NCBI GenBank assembly: GCA_013368375.1
Contig: JAACJP010000001.1
Location: forward strand, 744,001 to 808,000
DNA from: Tricholomella constricta
Lineage: Eukaryota; Basidiomycota; Agaricomycetes; Agaricales; Lyophyllaceae
DNA: 64,000 nucleotides
Direction: 5' to 3'
This document shows, one piece after another, positions 12,038 to 24,698 of this stretch. Made by a program: the position numbers and the translations under genes. The notes under the pieces were generated by a model. It worked only from the letters and a program-made list of their open reading frames with translations, ran no database searches and was not told the origin of the DNA. The number at the start of each line of letters is the position of its first letter. Positions within the stretch are counted from its first letter, which is position 1.

Positions 12038-13027
12038 TCACCATTCCTTGGCCAGTTTGAAGGACCATTCCCAGTCTACATCATTGCTGCGATCAGCATA
12101 CGATTTCATGCGTGGCAGGCAAGGGACAAACCGGCGTAGACCTCGCCATCGTCGTCGACCACCCGACTCCGAACGGCATATGAACCAGAGCGAGCCAACA
12201 TTCCTGAAGGTGACTCTTCGGGATCGAAGTTCTTGGTATACGGTTCGCCAGTTGGGGAAGGCCCGTACGACCCAAGCATTTGCTCAAGCTTGTCCACTAT
12301 CCCACCCAGAAATCAGCAGGTCACAGTTATCGACAGTTGAGGACACACCTTTCACACCAGCGCGTTTCACCACTTGGATGTATCGCACACCCTAAACGTC
12401 GATAACATCAGTTTCAACCTCTGGAGGTCCAAAAATTTATCAAACATACCGAGATGATGGAGTGATTTACCTTGAAGGTGATGCGGACACTGCGGTTTGC
12501 TCATCGTCAATTCCTGGTCATGTACATGGCTTCCAAAACTCACTTATACTCCACTCCCTCTTTGATCACGATGGGGTTTTTCTTTGTGTCGGCTAGCCTG
12601 GCGGTATCCTTGAGATCAAAGACGATCTTCTTGCCTGCGGGCAATGTGGGAGAGTCGAGCTCAAGGGTTAGGATCGTGACCTATACGGACGTGAGATATA
12701 ATATTGTCCGTGACCAATTGACTCCTTGCCAACCTTGGGACCGTTAGTATCACCCGCGGCGGCACCAGGGACAATGCCTAGGGACGCCTTCCAGCGGGCC
12801 AAACTCTCATCTTCGGCATCTAGCTGAGCGTATTCGTCAGGAGATTTCGCGGCGCTAGGTTTGTAGCCTAGATATAGACGACGATCAGTGAAGCAGATTG
12901 ACTGGAGCGTGTCATACTACGGAACCTGGGGTGGCACTAGGCTTGAGATCATCATGGTCTTCGTTCTAAACACAAGGTTGTCAGCTGTGGGTTGGAATAG
13001 ATGATGGGATTGACCCACAGTAGACAT
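12038..13027 (-). CDS. RDI1: Rho GDP-dissociation inhibitor
   Basis: Eight exons (13027-13019, 12965-12926, 12867-12734, 12680-12544, 12489-12450, 12391-12349, 12296-12132, 12075-12038) give 201 residues. RhoGDI extracts prenylated Rho and Cdc42 GTPases from membranes and keeps them inactive in the cytosol. The order of family features is complete: a flexible acidic N-terminal arm, LGIVPG, LELDSPTLPAGK, the KKNPIVIKEGVEY strand, GVRYIQVVKRAGVKVD, the YGP...EPYTKNFDPEE loop, and the closing DWEWSFKLAKEW. The first exon codes only Met-Ser-Thr. The start was chosen because it is the sole ATG whose first intron leads in phase into the NEDHDDLKP segment. Confidence 0.93.
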
Positions 13028-13395
13028 GGCTACGATATAGGTGGAACCAGGAGACGGATTGGTTTCCCAAGAGCTAGGCTCCAGTCATCTATAACCGACA
13101 TATCGATTTCACACGCGCCGTTTGCCGAGATACGGTCCACATCACGACCGTGTCCAACTTTAAACCACTTGGCGCCAGCAATCTACTGATCTCCCTTCAT
13201 ACTCCAGTGTCAAGATTAACATCGTTCACCCATCAAGTAGTAAGTCCACAATTGTAACTAGTGCCATAACTTCCATCCAAATATCATTTACACATGTCCG
13301 AAGAATAGAAATATCATATCAGTTATATATACGTATCGTGAATTTGAAGAGTGACACGGGCGACGAATAGTCGCCGGGTATGTTAAAGGGTTAGA
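13028..13395. other. Intergenic region
   Basis: This 368-bp AT-rich stretch lies between the stop of the first CCCH gene and the start of RDI1. I see no gene or repeat in it. Confidence 0.45.
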
Positions 13396-15238
13396 TTAAT
13401 TTGAGGCAGAGGTCGAATGCTCGCTGGGGGTAGATGGGTGCATCGCTTCTACAGGTTTATCAGTTACAGAGAAAACTCCGAGATTATTGATCTTACCCCC
13501 TTTGAACCAGCACTTGCCCTTGCTGAGGTGGAAGCACTTGGGTCCGTTAGGACAGACGTGGCCCCAGCAGCAATTTTCTCCATATGGGCACTGGACGCCT
13601 AAACGGAGATGCCTTAGCCAAAATGCGCTGCCATCAGTTCTCGGTGTACCGTTTTTTAACCAATTACAAGGAGCTTTCTTCGCGTTGCTTGCAAGCGATG
13701 CCAATTGCTCCGAGGTCAAGATATAATCATGCGAGTATTTGCACACAGCAGCCTGATTTCGCGGTTATGAACTAGGCGGTGACGGCGACCATACCACTCA
13801 CCCCCTTGGAACAACTCATCAAATAGTGTTCGTTGCACGGAGGCGGGTTCTCTAAAACCCATTTATCAGATATATCAATAAAGAACGGCTGATGACACGC
13901 ACGTCTGTGTAAAGGCTAAAATAAAAGCTGTGAGGTAGGTACTGCCACGATTATCAGAGGGACTTCTTACCAGGGAGGGATCGATCATGCGCCCACCCAC
14001 TCGAGCCGGGGACTGTGGACTTATGAGTCCACCATTTGTTGTCACGGTGCTAAAGGGGCCCACTGTCAAAGGTGAAAGTTTCGAAAAACCTCTGTCGTAA
14101 AGTTTCTCTGTCATGAATAACCCATCCACATTTAAACGAGGAAGAGAAGGCAGCCTCGAGTCAACGTCCAGGTCGCTGGAATGGAGCAGAACAATTTTGC
14201 CGAGGAGCTGCTCTTTTTCTAGTGCATTGAACATCGAAATGTAGCCGGAGATGTCCGACTGGCCGCCTGGCCAGCATTCAGCAATCAATTATGTTCGCCA
14301 AAGGCTGGGGGGAGGTCTTTACCACCAAAGAAGACGCGTAAGGTTTGTGGGAAGCGCGTGTATGTTTGCAAGTACTCTGGGATCGATATTCAGCTCTGGG
14401 AAATAAAGAATCAGACGCACAAAACCCACCCTTTATCTTGGTGTCGGCAAAGTCCTTGATGAAGCCAACATCGACCATTAAAAACCGAGGGGAAGACTGG
14501 CTAAATCCCTGAAGTGATAATTTTGATAGCGCTCATGGATGAAGGTTCAGAGGTTCACGTACTGCGAGAAATCCTTCAAATTGTTCCGGGGTGCAGACCT
14601 TGTGAGTTCTAAGCAGGTCATCCAACTCTAATCTGTTGTAATATACAGTAATCCAGAAGGAAAGGCGACCAAAAATGTGAACGTCCTCGTTCGAGAGGTA
14701 CTCCGCGATGGATTTCGTAAGCTGCTGCGCCGCCGCCCTTCCGCCTTGTTGCCCCTGTACGAGAAGGTCCCGGATAAATATGTTCTCATCCCCGTTGACA
14801 ACACACAAAATAAGAGGATTTTGATTCTGTGGCGGGTAAGTGGATGGGGAATTGGAAAGTCGAAAACATACTCCTCTGAAGCAGTCCAAATTTGAAATCT
14901 GCCTGTTGAGCGCCGAGACCTGCACATTATGTGCTTTGATTTCGCGTTCAGAGGCCTCGAGTGCAACCGAATGCGCCTGCTTCCAGACAGAGAGCTCGAC
15001 CTCAAGCTCGTTGACTCGATTTTCCAGCTCAGCGTTCCGTTTGACGGTCGCCGTCGAGAGGTCTTCATGAAAGACGCGTCAGTAGGAACAACAACGACGA
15101 TACGAGGGAATTTACTCAAAAGCCTGGTGAGGGTCTCGTCCCTGAGGTGGAAAAAGAATTCTGACGTAAGTTGGTAGAAAGTGAGGAAATATCGCACCAG
15201 AGCTGCTGGTTTGCCTCTACCAGCGGTTGGGTGGCCAT
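13396..15238 (-). CDS. CCCH zinc-finger protein with conserved fungal N-terminal domain (copy A)
   Basis: Twelve exons (15238-15198, 15141-15116, 15062-14872, 14826-14563, 14508-14430, 14376-14323, 14266-13971, 13915-13903, 13851-13802, 13752-13650, 13598-13497, 13448-13396) give 423 residues. After a short helix and a coiled coil (about residues 25-85) comes a globular domain starting CVVNGDENIFIRDLLVQG and containing FLMVDVGFIKDF and a GGQSDISGYISMF segment. This is the region found with CCCH fingers in a family restricted, to my knowledge, to fungi. C-terminal fingers include PPPCNEHYLMSCSK...CKYSHDY (C-x7-C-x5-C-x3-H) and CPYGENCCWGHVC. The protein probably binds RNA, but no target can be inferred. 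It is a tandem paralogue of the next gene and shares its 13-nt microexon (13903-13915). Confidence 0.85.
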
Positions 15239-15785
15239 GATAGGCTGGGAGGGAGGTGGGGGTGGGAGGCGGGAGTGAAGACGTACGAAGTGAGTCAACG
15301 TGGGGTGGCTTTAAAGACGACGACCTTCCATACAAATGAAAGGTAAAGAGCGGCTTCTCCGGGTTCTATTGCCAGAAAGGTACCAATCGAACGGGGAAGA
15401 TGGGCAAGACGCTTCGAAAGTCACACGAACAGTTCTAGCCAGACAACGCAGCCCATTATAAGCGCGCCAAAAACCAAAACACATACACCGCTGCTGTGTC
15501 CGTACGTTATGCGCTGGATACATCATCATGATTTGTTACATCAACGAAACGCCCATCGATATCTGCGTCTGATGTTTGACCGTGGAGGAAGAGAGAACGA
15601 GAAATTTGTCACCGCCGGGTTCCCGCGGGAGAATACTTGCCTCGATCATCTTCGCTGACTTTGAACTTGCCTCGACCTCCCATGTCCCATCATGGTGTTG
15701 CGTATAGAGGCATACAAAAAGCAAAGCTAAGAATATAGGTCATTATGGTCAATCCGTCCAGCTCATCTCCAATCATCAATCATCT
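15239..15785. other. Spacer between the two CCCH paralogues
   Basis: This 547-bp region must hold the end of copy B and the promoter of copy A. No coding potential or RNA gene was recognised. Confidence 0.45.
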
Positions 15786-17775
15786 CTAGAGCTCATCTGC
15801 GTAGATCTTCGGCTCCTTGTGCATGTCAGCTGCATCCACAACACATAAGCGAACTCGCCACACACAATCCGTCAATACCGCACTTACCTCCCAAAAACTT
15901 GCAACGTCCCTGTTTGAAGAAATGACACTTGGTCGACAGCGAGCAATAATGGCCGTAGCAACACTCATCGCCCCACAAGCAAGGCTCTCCTGCATTCCGG
16001 TCAGACAAGACACGACAGATGACAGAGGAACGTGGATAATGCGACGCACCCTTGTTGATAGCAGGGCATGGAGCCTTTTTGGCGTTCGAACGGATCTCTG
16101 TAAAGTGTTCCGCATCTAAGATGTAGTCGTGTCCATATTTACAATCTGCGCCGTGCTTGCAGTTGGCCAGGTAGAACAATGTGCATGGGGGAGGTTTATC
16201 TGTAGAAAAGGATCAGCGCAACATCCCGAACGGACTATCTGACATCACGTACGTTTTGTTAGGGGCTAAATCATGATTTGTTCGTCCAAAATTAGGCTAT
16301 ATCGATCCACTCCACGACAGCACCAGACTTACGATATTTGGGTTAACATGTCTCGATCCCCTGAATGTTGGAGTTGTGCGCTCTGGAAGATCGTCGCTTG
16401 CCTCACTTGTCGAGCTTCCCGAGTCCAGGTCAGGGGTTGAAGCGCGTTTCTGAGCAAACTGGACCGCCGAGGAATAACTTGATGGGATGGAAGGACGGCG
16501 CGGAGGAATACATTTCCCAACTTCTGCCGTGGGTTCCGGGGTTGAAATCGGAGCTTGATCCAGCTCTGAAAGTGCCAGCGTGGGTACAGACGCCGTGCAC
16601 TGAGTTGGCCCAACGCGAGGAGAAGAATTATTATGGCCAATTTGGCCAGCGAGCGCAACTGGGGCGGAATGCAGCGTCACAAGTTTCTGAGTCAAAAATA
16701 AATCGGAAATAGTTAACACTGGAAGCTCGAGGTCTGCAATACCCGCAGCCATGTCGGTATAGCTTCGAAGGAGGATCAATTTCTGTTTGAATCCGGCAGT
16801 GATCTGCGATCGAAGATTGGTAACATAGCCATTGTCGTGGCAGCCTGACAAGAGCGTCACATATAGCCCCGAGGGTTATACTCTAAACTCACCACCAAAA
16901 ATGATCTTATAAGTCTGCGGCAGACGGATTTCGTCTTCAAGCCGCGCTGTTGGGACATTTCAGCAAATTTCGATTCGACCGCGGCGGATGATCCTACCCT
17001 TAATTTTCGCGTCCGCCGCCTCTTTCGCGTCTCCAACGTCCACCATTAAGAACCGCTCGGCGGCTTGGTTGAAGCCCATCATGAAGTCCTCAAACTTCAC
17101 CTTGGCCATCATGTTACCAACGCGTCCGAACGTGTCGACCAGCCCACGTTTGTTGAAAAACACATAAACCCATAATTGATACTGGTTGGCTCCAAAAGTC
17201 GAGGAAAGGTGCTGGAGGATAGAGTCGGATAGTTTTTGCGCTGCAGCATGCCCACCTGCTCGACCTTGGGCAATGAGGTCGCCTGAGAAAATAGCGCCAT
17301 CTCCGTCAAGAAGAGTCACGACGCGATAGCCCTTTAGAGCAAGGAAACGTTGAGTACCACATTCATTGGAATCAAGAGGACACGTACCTTGATCTGATTT
17401 TCCAAATCTTCCTTTTCCTTTACCGCGTCCTGCTTTAATTTCTCGAGTAGCCGTAGTTCGGAATCCACATCGTTGTAAGCCCGCTTGTAGACACTTAATT
17501 CGGCCTCGAGCTTCTGAATTTTCTCCGAGAAGAAGGTTTCGTTTCCCAACAAGTTCAAGATTTCACCTGGGAAGCCGCGAAATCAGGATAAGTTATGTAA
17601 AGAAATAGACATAACGCACCCCGAAGTTGCTCAAAGCAGTATCCTCTGCAGGCGTCGTAATTACAATTCAGGTCACCATGCTCGCTCAATGACAGACGTA
17701 CACTCGATGAGGTTGAGGGGGTGAAGGAGGACGAATGTCCTTTGTCGCCTCATTCAAGTTTGTATCGTAGAACAT
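15786..17775 (-). CDS. CCCH zinc-finger protein with conserved fungal N-terminal domain (copy B)
   Basis: Ten exons (17775-17702, 17645-17620, 17566-17388, 17331-16998, 16946-16893, 16844-16333, 16265-16253, 16199-16050, 15989-15888, 15829-15786) give 495 residues. The domain order matches copy A: N-terminal coiled coil, GYRVVTLLDGDGAIFSGDLI domain, FLMVDVGDAKEAAD, GGCHDNGYVTNLRSQI. A longer disordered linker with many Ser and Pro comes next. The fingers follow: PPPCTLFYLANCKHGADCKYGHDY (C-x7-C-x5-C-x3-H) and CLWGDECCYGHYC. Exons of 26, 54, 13 and 102 nt are identical in length to those of copy A. Two introns present in copy A are absent here (in the globular domain and between the parts of the first finger), and the linker is longer. 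The start at 17775 gives the only in-phase first exon I found. Confidence 0.83.
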
Positions 17776-18449
17776 AAGAGGGTACTCGATTCAAGGTGCT
17801 GAGTGTCAGTGCTGGAGTTCTGTAGTTGGAACCAGAACCTTCAATCAGAGCTGTATTTAAGTTCTGAGCCTTGAGGCGTTCGAAGCAATGCATACAAACC
17901 GCATGGCAACAGAAAGGATGCGGAAATTCGAGCCAGCCTAGTGCGTAGAGTACAGGTGCGCGACACGTTGTACATGCATTGTCAGTTTCGGCAAATTAAT
18001 CTTGTGCAAGTGTGAATTTGAAGTCTCGGTCGATCGACATCTGGTCCAGGCGAAATACCAATTGATGGTCAGTATTGTAGCATACAAATCGAATTCCGGC
18101 GATTGGGTATGGTTATAAGCAGAGTCAAGTAGTTTTGCTTCAGTTCCTCCAGACTCTGTGATAGGCTTCATTGTCGGAGGGCAAGCAGAGGGTTGTGTTG
18201 ATTGAGCAACTCTTCATGTAGCCGGTGGTCCAGAACCAGGCGGAGACATCGCAAGGAGACATCGACGAAAGAAGTAAGTCTGCATACATGCGAGGAGTTC
18301 TGTCATAGAAAGGTGGCGTTCTCGTGAATGGGCATGAATGTTCAGCATGATGATGAAGTTGAAACGCGCCTGAGAGCACGTGATCAGTGATAGATGGCGG
18401 AACGTTCAGTTGAACCAACGTTGGACGCGTTGCACGACTAGGACCTACG
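17776..18449. other. Divergent promoter region, CCCH copy B and GH9
   Basis: This 674-bp stretch carries the promoters of two divergent genes. I see no RNA gene, repeat or supported coding sequence. Confidence 0.45.
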
Positions 18450-20718
18450 ATGCTTTCTACATTATTGCACGGCCTGGCGTTGTCTTACGCAGTTACCCTA
18501 TGCCTCGTTGGCGCTCAACTGGCTCTTCCAAATCCTCCGTATATGCCCCCCGACGCTTCCAACGGGGCTCGACAATCCTCTGGACGACTTCAACCAAACC
18601 CTCAGTGGTCTAATGTGCTAGGAAATTCTTTGTACTTCTATGAGGCCCAGCGAAGTGGAAATATCTCATCATCTACTCGCGTTTCGTGGAGAAATTCGAG
18701 TACTGTGAATGATGGAAAGGATGTTGGCTTTGATCTAAGTGGTGCGTATTTAAGGAAAACGCGCTTCGATAATATTGATCAACTCAGTCGACTCCGCAGG
18801 CGGATACTTTGATGCAGGAGGTTAGAACCTTGTCTTTGTGCTCAGAAATGCCAGGCTAACGCGTGGCAGACTACATCAAAGCAACGTTTCCACTGGTCAG
18901 CAGGTTGGTTGCAGCCTAAGGGACGTGACTGATTGATTTTGTAGAGTGCCGCTCTCATGTCAATCTGCTGGGGAGCGACAGACTACGGGAAAGGTCAGGC
19001 TGCTTCATCTCCTTACCTTTTCCAAATCGCAATAACCTTTCTGTCAAGCTTATGACTTGACAAAACAAACTGCATACCTCGACGACATGTTACGATGGGG
19101 CCTTGATTGGCTCATGAAAGTGAGCAAATAATGTCTTTGTTTCTATAACACCTAACCATTTTCAGGCACATCCTTCCGAAAATACGCTATATGTCCTTGT
19201 CGGGAACAGTCAGTTTCAAATTCATCTCTCAATTGACTTTGCTCATCGCAACGAACAGCGGATCTGGATGACGCCTACTGGGGCGGCGACCAGAATATTC
19301 CACCGCTCAGGACATCTTATCAAATCAATAACACGAATCCTGGAACAGATGCTGCTGCTGGAGCATCTGCTGCGTTTTCTGCATGCTCAAGTCTTTACTC
19401 TAATAAAGGCTTTGGCGGTCCCTTCTCCTCGCCAGCATCGCTTCAAAATTCTTCATACGCGGAGAAGCTATTGACACATGCTCAACAGCTCTATTCCTTC
19501 GCTGTAAATGCAACTGGTGGTCAAAAGACCTACCAAACTTCAGTTCCATCCATTGCTGCTAGTTATGGATCTTCTTCATATACCGACGAGCTGACTCTGG
19601 CCGCGCTGCTTCTCTCTTGGGCAACTAATTCGACATCCTTATTCCACGACGCCGAGGATTACTATCAAAGTTTCAAACTAGCTGGGCAGAATGGCGTATT
19701 CAATTGGGACTCGAAAACTCCTGGGCTTGCTGTCCTCTTTGCACAGATGACCCAATCGTCGTCCAATTTAGGTGGAAACCTCGCCACATGGCAGGATGAA
19801 GCTGAGCGTTACTTCGATCGCATCGTAAACAATCAAGGGCCAGCACATATGACAAAGGGTATATTTGAAACTCTCACAGTATGTATGTCCTCACAACCGT
19901 GTAATGCACAGGCGGTCTTTTATACTATGATGGTGACTCCGATGACGCGAGCCTCAATCCAGCCCTCAACGCTGCCATGTTGCTGACCAGATACGCCCCG
20001 CTTGCCACAACTCCGGATAAGAAAGCCTCTTATCTAGTACGAATTGAAGGCCATATCAGCCGCTTTCATTTGACTCAGTGTTATTCCAGAAATTTGCCCG
20101 AAGTCAGCTGGACTATGTTTTGGGAAACAATCCTATGCACGGTGCGTCTTTAACCCGTATTCATAACGCAAAAGCTGACGCGCGACATACCAGTGCCGTA
20201 CATTGTAGGCTCCCACCCAAACTCGCCCGCGAACCCGCATTCAGCGATGGCAAGTGGAGGAAACGACATAAACAACATCGATACCTCCCCTGAACAGGAG
20301 GCATACGTACTTTATGGCGCTGTCATCGGTGGTCCTGACAAGCGTGACAGATACTTCGATATCCGAAGTGATTGGCCTGAAACGGAGGTGTGTTCACCTC
20401 ATTTTATGCCTGGCGCAATTGCTGATGGGTAAAAAGGTGGCTCTCGATTATAATGCGCCCATGCTAACGCTGGCCGCGATGCACGTTCTGAACGGCACGG
20501 ACGATCCATTCTTTACTTCTTTGGAAGTGGGAGCGTACGAGAAAGTTCGACCCAAAGGTCAACCATGTGATGCTGCCTTTCATAATGCCTGCGCTGGACC
20601 CCAACTTAGCACAGATGGAAAGATCGCAATGGGGATCATTATCACCGTAGTCGGCCTGTTCATTACTGGCCTTTTGGTGTGGTACATACAAGTGTTAATG
20701 GGTGGGAAAACCACATAA
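18450..20718 (+). CDS. Membrane-anchored glycoside hydrolase family 9 endoglucanase
   Basis: Eleven exons (18450..18741, 18800..18820, 18870..18895, 18945..18993, 19049..19119, 19166..19208, 19259..19858, 19912..20036, 20090..20141, 20194..20387, 20437..20718) give 584 residues. A signal peptide leads into an (alpha/alpha)6 catalytic domain. It has GGYFDAGDYIKATFP (catalytic-base Asp at about 102 and 105), the signature-1-like NPMHVPYIVGSHPNSP, and signature 2 YFDIRSDWPETEVALDYNA. In signature 2 the proton-donor Glu is the last codon of exon 10. A short Cys-containing segment and one C-terminal transmembrane helix (MGIIITVVGLFITGLLVWYI) anchor the enzyme, so it faces the wall or medium. Basidiomycete GH9 enzymes of this build act on beta-1,4-glucans. 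Whether its role is nutrition or wall remodelling is not shown. Confidence 0.92.
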
Positions 20719-21349
20719 CGAATATTGCTATGCTCTGGGTACTTTTAGATGTAAAATCACACGATGAGGACTGTATTATTTCCTTGCAGGTGTAATTCAC
20801 GATTGACATAGTAGTTCTTTCACGATGCGAACCATCCTCCAACAACCAGCACCAACAATCCCACCATAGCTTGACACCACCCGAGCGCCTCACCACCAAG
20901 ACGCGCCATCGAGACTGGACGAAAACAATTTTTTCTATTTTCTATCTCTCACCCTTTCACTCATACCTTACCTTCTACTACTACGACCATATGCCCCTAT
21001 GCAACCTGCATTAGCCACACTAGTACTAAACCCATATAACCCCCACCACATTCTCGAACGTCGATCGCAACAAACACACGAACGATAATACCCACACACA
21101 GAGACTACCAGTCCCACCGTACAACTTGAAAGACACTTACACACCTTACTTAACTATTATTTGGCTACGCCCTGCGCATGCCTGTTAGCTCTATAATGTA
21201 GCTTGTCCGGCAGTCAAAACAGAAATCATCATCATCACGACGATGCGAACAAAGAGATGCATAAAAAACAATAACGAGAATATGAAGAGTCATGTCTATT
21301 CCGTTCCGATGACGATTGATCTAATACATTATCCTGAACCGTCCTTAAT
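20719..21349. other. Convergent intergenic region, GH9 and MET10
   Basis: This 631-bp stretch between two convergent genes is rich in CA and CAT runs in its middle part. It presumably holds both 3' UTRs. No gene was recognised. Confidence 0.45.
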
Positions 21350-24300
21350 TTAGTAAACCTAGTATTTCAAACTTGTCAGACGTCATCTGGACATAAACAA
21401 AAGAAGCACGCACCTCAAGGACATACCGCTCCTCCTCCTTCAAGCTCTCCAAATACTCGCCAGCCTTGACAGGATCGGAACCCTTGTACCTCACGAGTGC
21501 GTTAACGAGCGCCTCATACACGTCCGGAACGGGCCACGTAGGACCGCACAGGTAAAAGACACCCTCATCATCGTGCAACATCTGCGCGAGGGCCTCGGAG
21601 TCCTCAAGCATCTTATGTTGGATGTACACCTTCTTGGCTCCATCTCGGGAAAACGCCAGCCCAGCCCGAGTGACGATCCCATTAAGAATGAAAGCCTCGA
21701 TCTCTTCCCCGTAAAGGTACTCGGAGGCCTGATGCCGAGAACCGAAGTAGTAATAAACGGGGCCGATCTCCTCGCCCTGCGAGGCAAGGAAAGCGAAGTG
21801 TTGCAAGAACGCGCGGAATGGAGCTGCTCCTGTACCGAGCCCTGCCATAATGACGGGCTGCTTGGAATTGCGTGGCAACTATAGCTTTGCATTAGCACCC
21901 CGAGTGTGGAAAAAGACGTATACAGAACACACCTTCATTACACTGGGCTTGATGGAAACAGTAACCTTCTGGCCAATCCGCAGGCCAGCGAGATACCTCG
22001 TGCATTGTCCGTAACGGGGAAAGCCTAAATATACATATTGAGCAGGGAGATAAATTAATTTTTTAAGCTTAAGCTCACCGCTCGAGGACACCCAGTCCAC
22101 AGTAACGACCAAAAGGTCAATCCGGTTACCCACGACACTCTGAGCGCTGGCAATGCTGTAATGCCTGGGCTTGATGTCCCCAACCAACTCGCACAGCTTC
22201 TCGATGCCCGGCTTTGCGCTTGGATATTTCATAAGGATGTCGGCGAATGTGACTGTGTCCTTCTCAGAAAGCTTCTTGAAACTCGATGTGCCTTCGGGAG
22301 AACCGATGAAGAGCAAAGCATGGCGGTCCACAGAAGAGGTAGCGAATGCGGCGAGGTCGGTATAGAAGGACTTGGGAGGGTGCCCGAAGAGGTCGATCTG
22401 CTGTTGCAATGCTTGCAGTACAGTTCGGGTATGCGTTTTGCCCTCGCCATTAGGGACAGGAATGGTAACAAGCCTGCCAGGATCCACACCATACCACTCG
22501 CAGAAGTTGAGGACTTCTTTCTCGTCGTTCCATCCGTGCACCCCAAGTGCTTCACCGATTGCGTACTTCAACCCTGTGCCGGCAGTGTCGAATTCGAGGT
22601 GGAAGACGTTGCGATCGTACTCCAAAGGAGTGAGGCGACGGTTGACGGAACAAGTAACGAGATAAGTGCGGTCGGAGACTTCTGGACGCAGAGCTGGGTT
22701 GGGTGTGAACTCTTCCAACGACAATTCCGCGGCGGGTGTAAACGCTGCAGGGAAAATGAGATGTTTGGCGGCGTCATGCCAGGACGCAAGTCGGGCACCG
22801 TTGACTACGGTATCTCCGCTATCGGTTTCGACGGCGATGGCATTGGACTCGAAAGTCTTCAAAGGCGAACCAGCCAGAGAAGCTTCTGTGAATTCTATCT
22901 CCTCGAGAGCAGACCAAGCGTGAGCGTTGATATTCTCCAAAGTGATGCCCTCGATGATGTCACCCAATGCTGCCTCTACGACACCGAGAACACTTGACTC
23001 AGTCGCCGCGCGTCCCAGATACAACCTCACGAATGCCAGATGAGCAAGGATGACTTGAATAACATCCATTGCTGGACCAGCGGCCCCTGCGACCTTGGAG
23101 GCAATCGCCTTAACGTCGATAGTGAAAAAACGGAGCTCCATACCCGTGATGAGGGCCATAGCTTCAGCAGATAGGTTGGAGGATAATTCTTCTGGAGACC
23201 AAGGGGTAACTACAAGCACGGGGGAGCCTCGTTTCGCGTAATGCAGGACATTGTGTGACTTGAGAAGGCTCTGGTCCATGATAGTCAGGAAGTCAACTGT
23301 GCCATCGCTGGCCGGATCGAGTGGCAATAAGATAGGGAGCGGGAGAAAGTCCGTGACCTCGGATTTGGACGACAAAAGCAAACGGTTGGCTGCAATACCT
23401 CCGGGCTTGGAGAACGCGTCATAGTCGGTCAGCGAGCGGACATAAACTCCCTTGCTAGATGTGAAGAGGTCCTCCGTGATTCGCGATAATGCTGAAAGTG
23501 GAGACTGCGGGCTGCTAAGGAGAAGAATCCGCTTGAGAGTTGGTGAATAGATTGATGCGGTATCGTCTGCGACGGTGGGAGCGATGGTAGCGATGAAGCT
23601 GAAGAAGGCGCCGTCCCTGTTCATATACTGCTGAGTTTGTGAAGGAGTGGTTCGATGGGCAAGCACCGATATGTCTGCTCCAGTCTCCAAGAGAGTGCCG
23701 AAAACGTCCACGTACAAACCACCCTGCGTCGAAGAGTTGGGAACGTCGTCAAGAACGTGCAAAGTGACGACGCTCTTGGGCAGGATGCTTCGGAGCGCGG
23801 CCTCATCCCACGGACGAAGGACGTTGACCACAATGACGGCTAGGCCCCTGGCCCGGCTGGCAACTGCAGCCGCGGTCAGCGCGAGGGGCCCGTTCAATAA
23901 AACAATCGCAGTGTCCGCCTGAGTGTCGCCGAAGAAGTCAAAGAATTTGTATCCCGCGTTGCTGATGATCTGGGCGACGTTGGTACTTTCGACATCACCC
24001 TTGTCTGATAATGGGGCGATCGAGTGTCCGGTCTCCCGAGAGCTGCTGTGGTGGTCAAAAAGATGAATGATGTGGGAGTAGGTAAGTTTGTAGGAGAGTG
24101 CGGCGAAGTCGACAGTCTGCTGAGGGGTCGCAGAAAGAAGGACAACGATGTTCTCCGGCAAGATAGGCCATGCAGATGCGAGTGGTGCTAAAGAGGGGGA
24201 GAGTGAGAAAGATTCGCCAACCGAGGTTACGGTCGGCACTTGGATGACCAATCTGCTCGTGGGTGTGGCGACCGGGAGGTGGGAGAGGGATGGAGCCATC

Positions 24301-24698
24301 ATGGAAAGCCCACTAGGGGTTGTGTAAGCTGTTAACACAGCGCCCTTAACAGTGTCCTGGCTCGTTCCTTCCGAGAGCCTTCCAACAAGGCTCAAGCCTG
24401 CACCTGCTCGTGTCTGGAGGTCTACCACTGGGGCCGTGTTGGACCCGGATTTTGCCCATTCTTTGGTCAATGTACCAAAACCTGCCTGCTCGGCAAGATC
24501 GTAGATGTAAACGGTGGAACTGGAGTTTATTCGAGAAGCGGTGAATTCCACGAGGCTAGATGCTGAAACGCAGGGATTGTAGTAAATATTTTGATCAAAG
24601 GTGTCAGGTGAACCTTTCAACACTGGAGAGGAGGGGATGGAGAGGGTGGTGGTCGAAGAGAAGGGCGTCGACGCGCCTGAGGTCTTTGGAGAGATCAT
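21350..24698 (-). CDS. MET10: Sulfite reductase (NADPH) flavoprotein subunit
   Basis: Five exons (24698-22079, 22024-21933, 21878-21414, 21358-21350; the first is one long exon) give 1061 residues, close to the about 1035 of yeast Met10. With the MET5 haemoprotein it reduces sulfite to sulfide for methionine and cysteine synthesis. The N-terminal half is the pyruvate-ferredoxin-oxidoreductase-like region usual for the fungal subunit. A FAD-binding domain follows with RPEVSDRTYLVTCSVNRRL and KPRHYSIASAQSV. The NADPH-binding domain has VIMAGLGTGAAPFRAF, YYYFGSRH and GVFYLCGP. The final exon is just 9 nt and codes Val-Tyr-stop, restoring the canonical ...LEVY C-terminus; without it the protein ends in an unrelated tail. 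The start at 24698 was chosen over one 28 codons upstream because the usual M-x-x-x-K-T-S-G-A-S-T-P leader begins there. Correction to the count: four coding segments are listed, separated by three introns. Confidence 0.93.
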
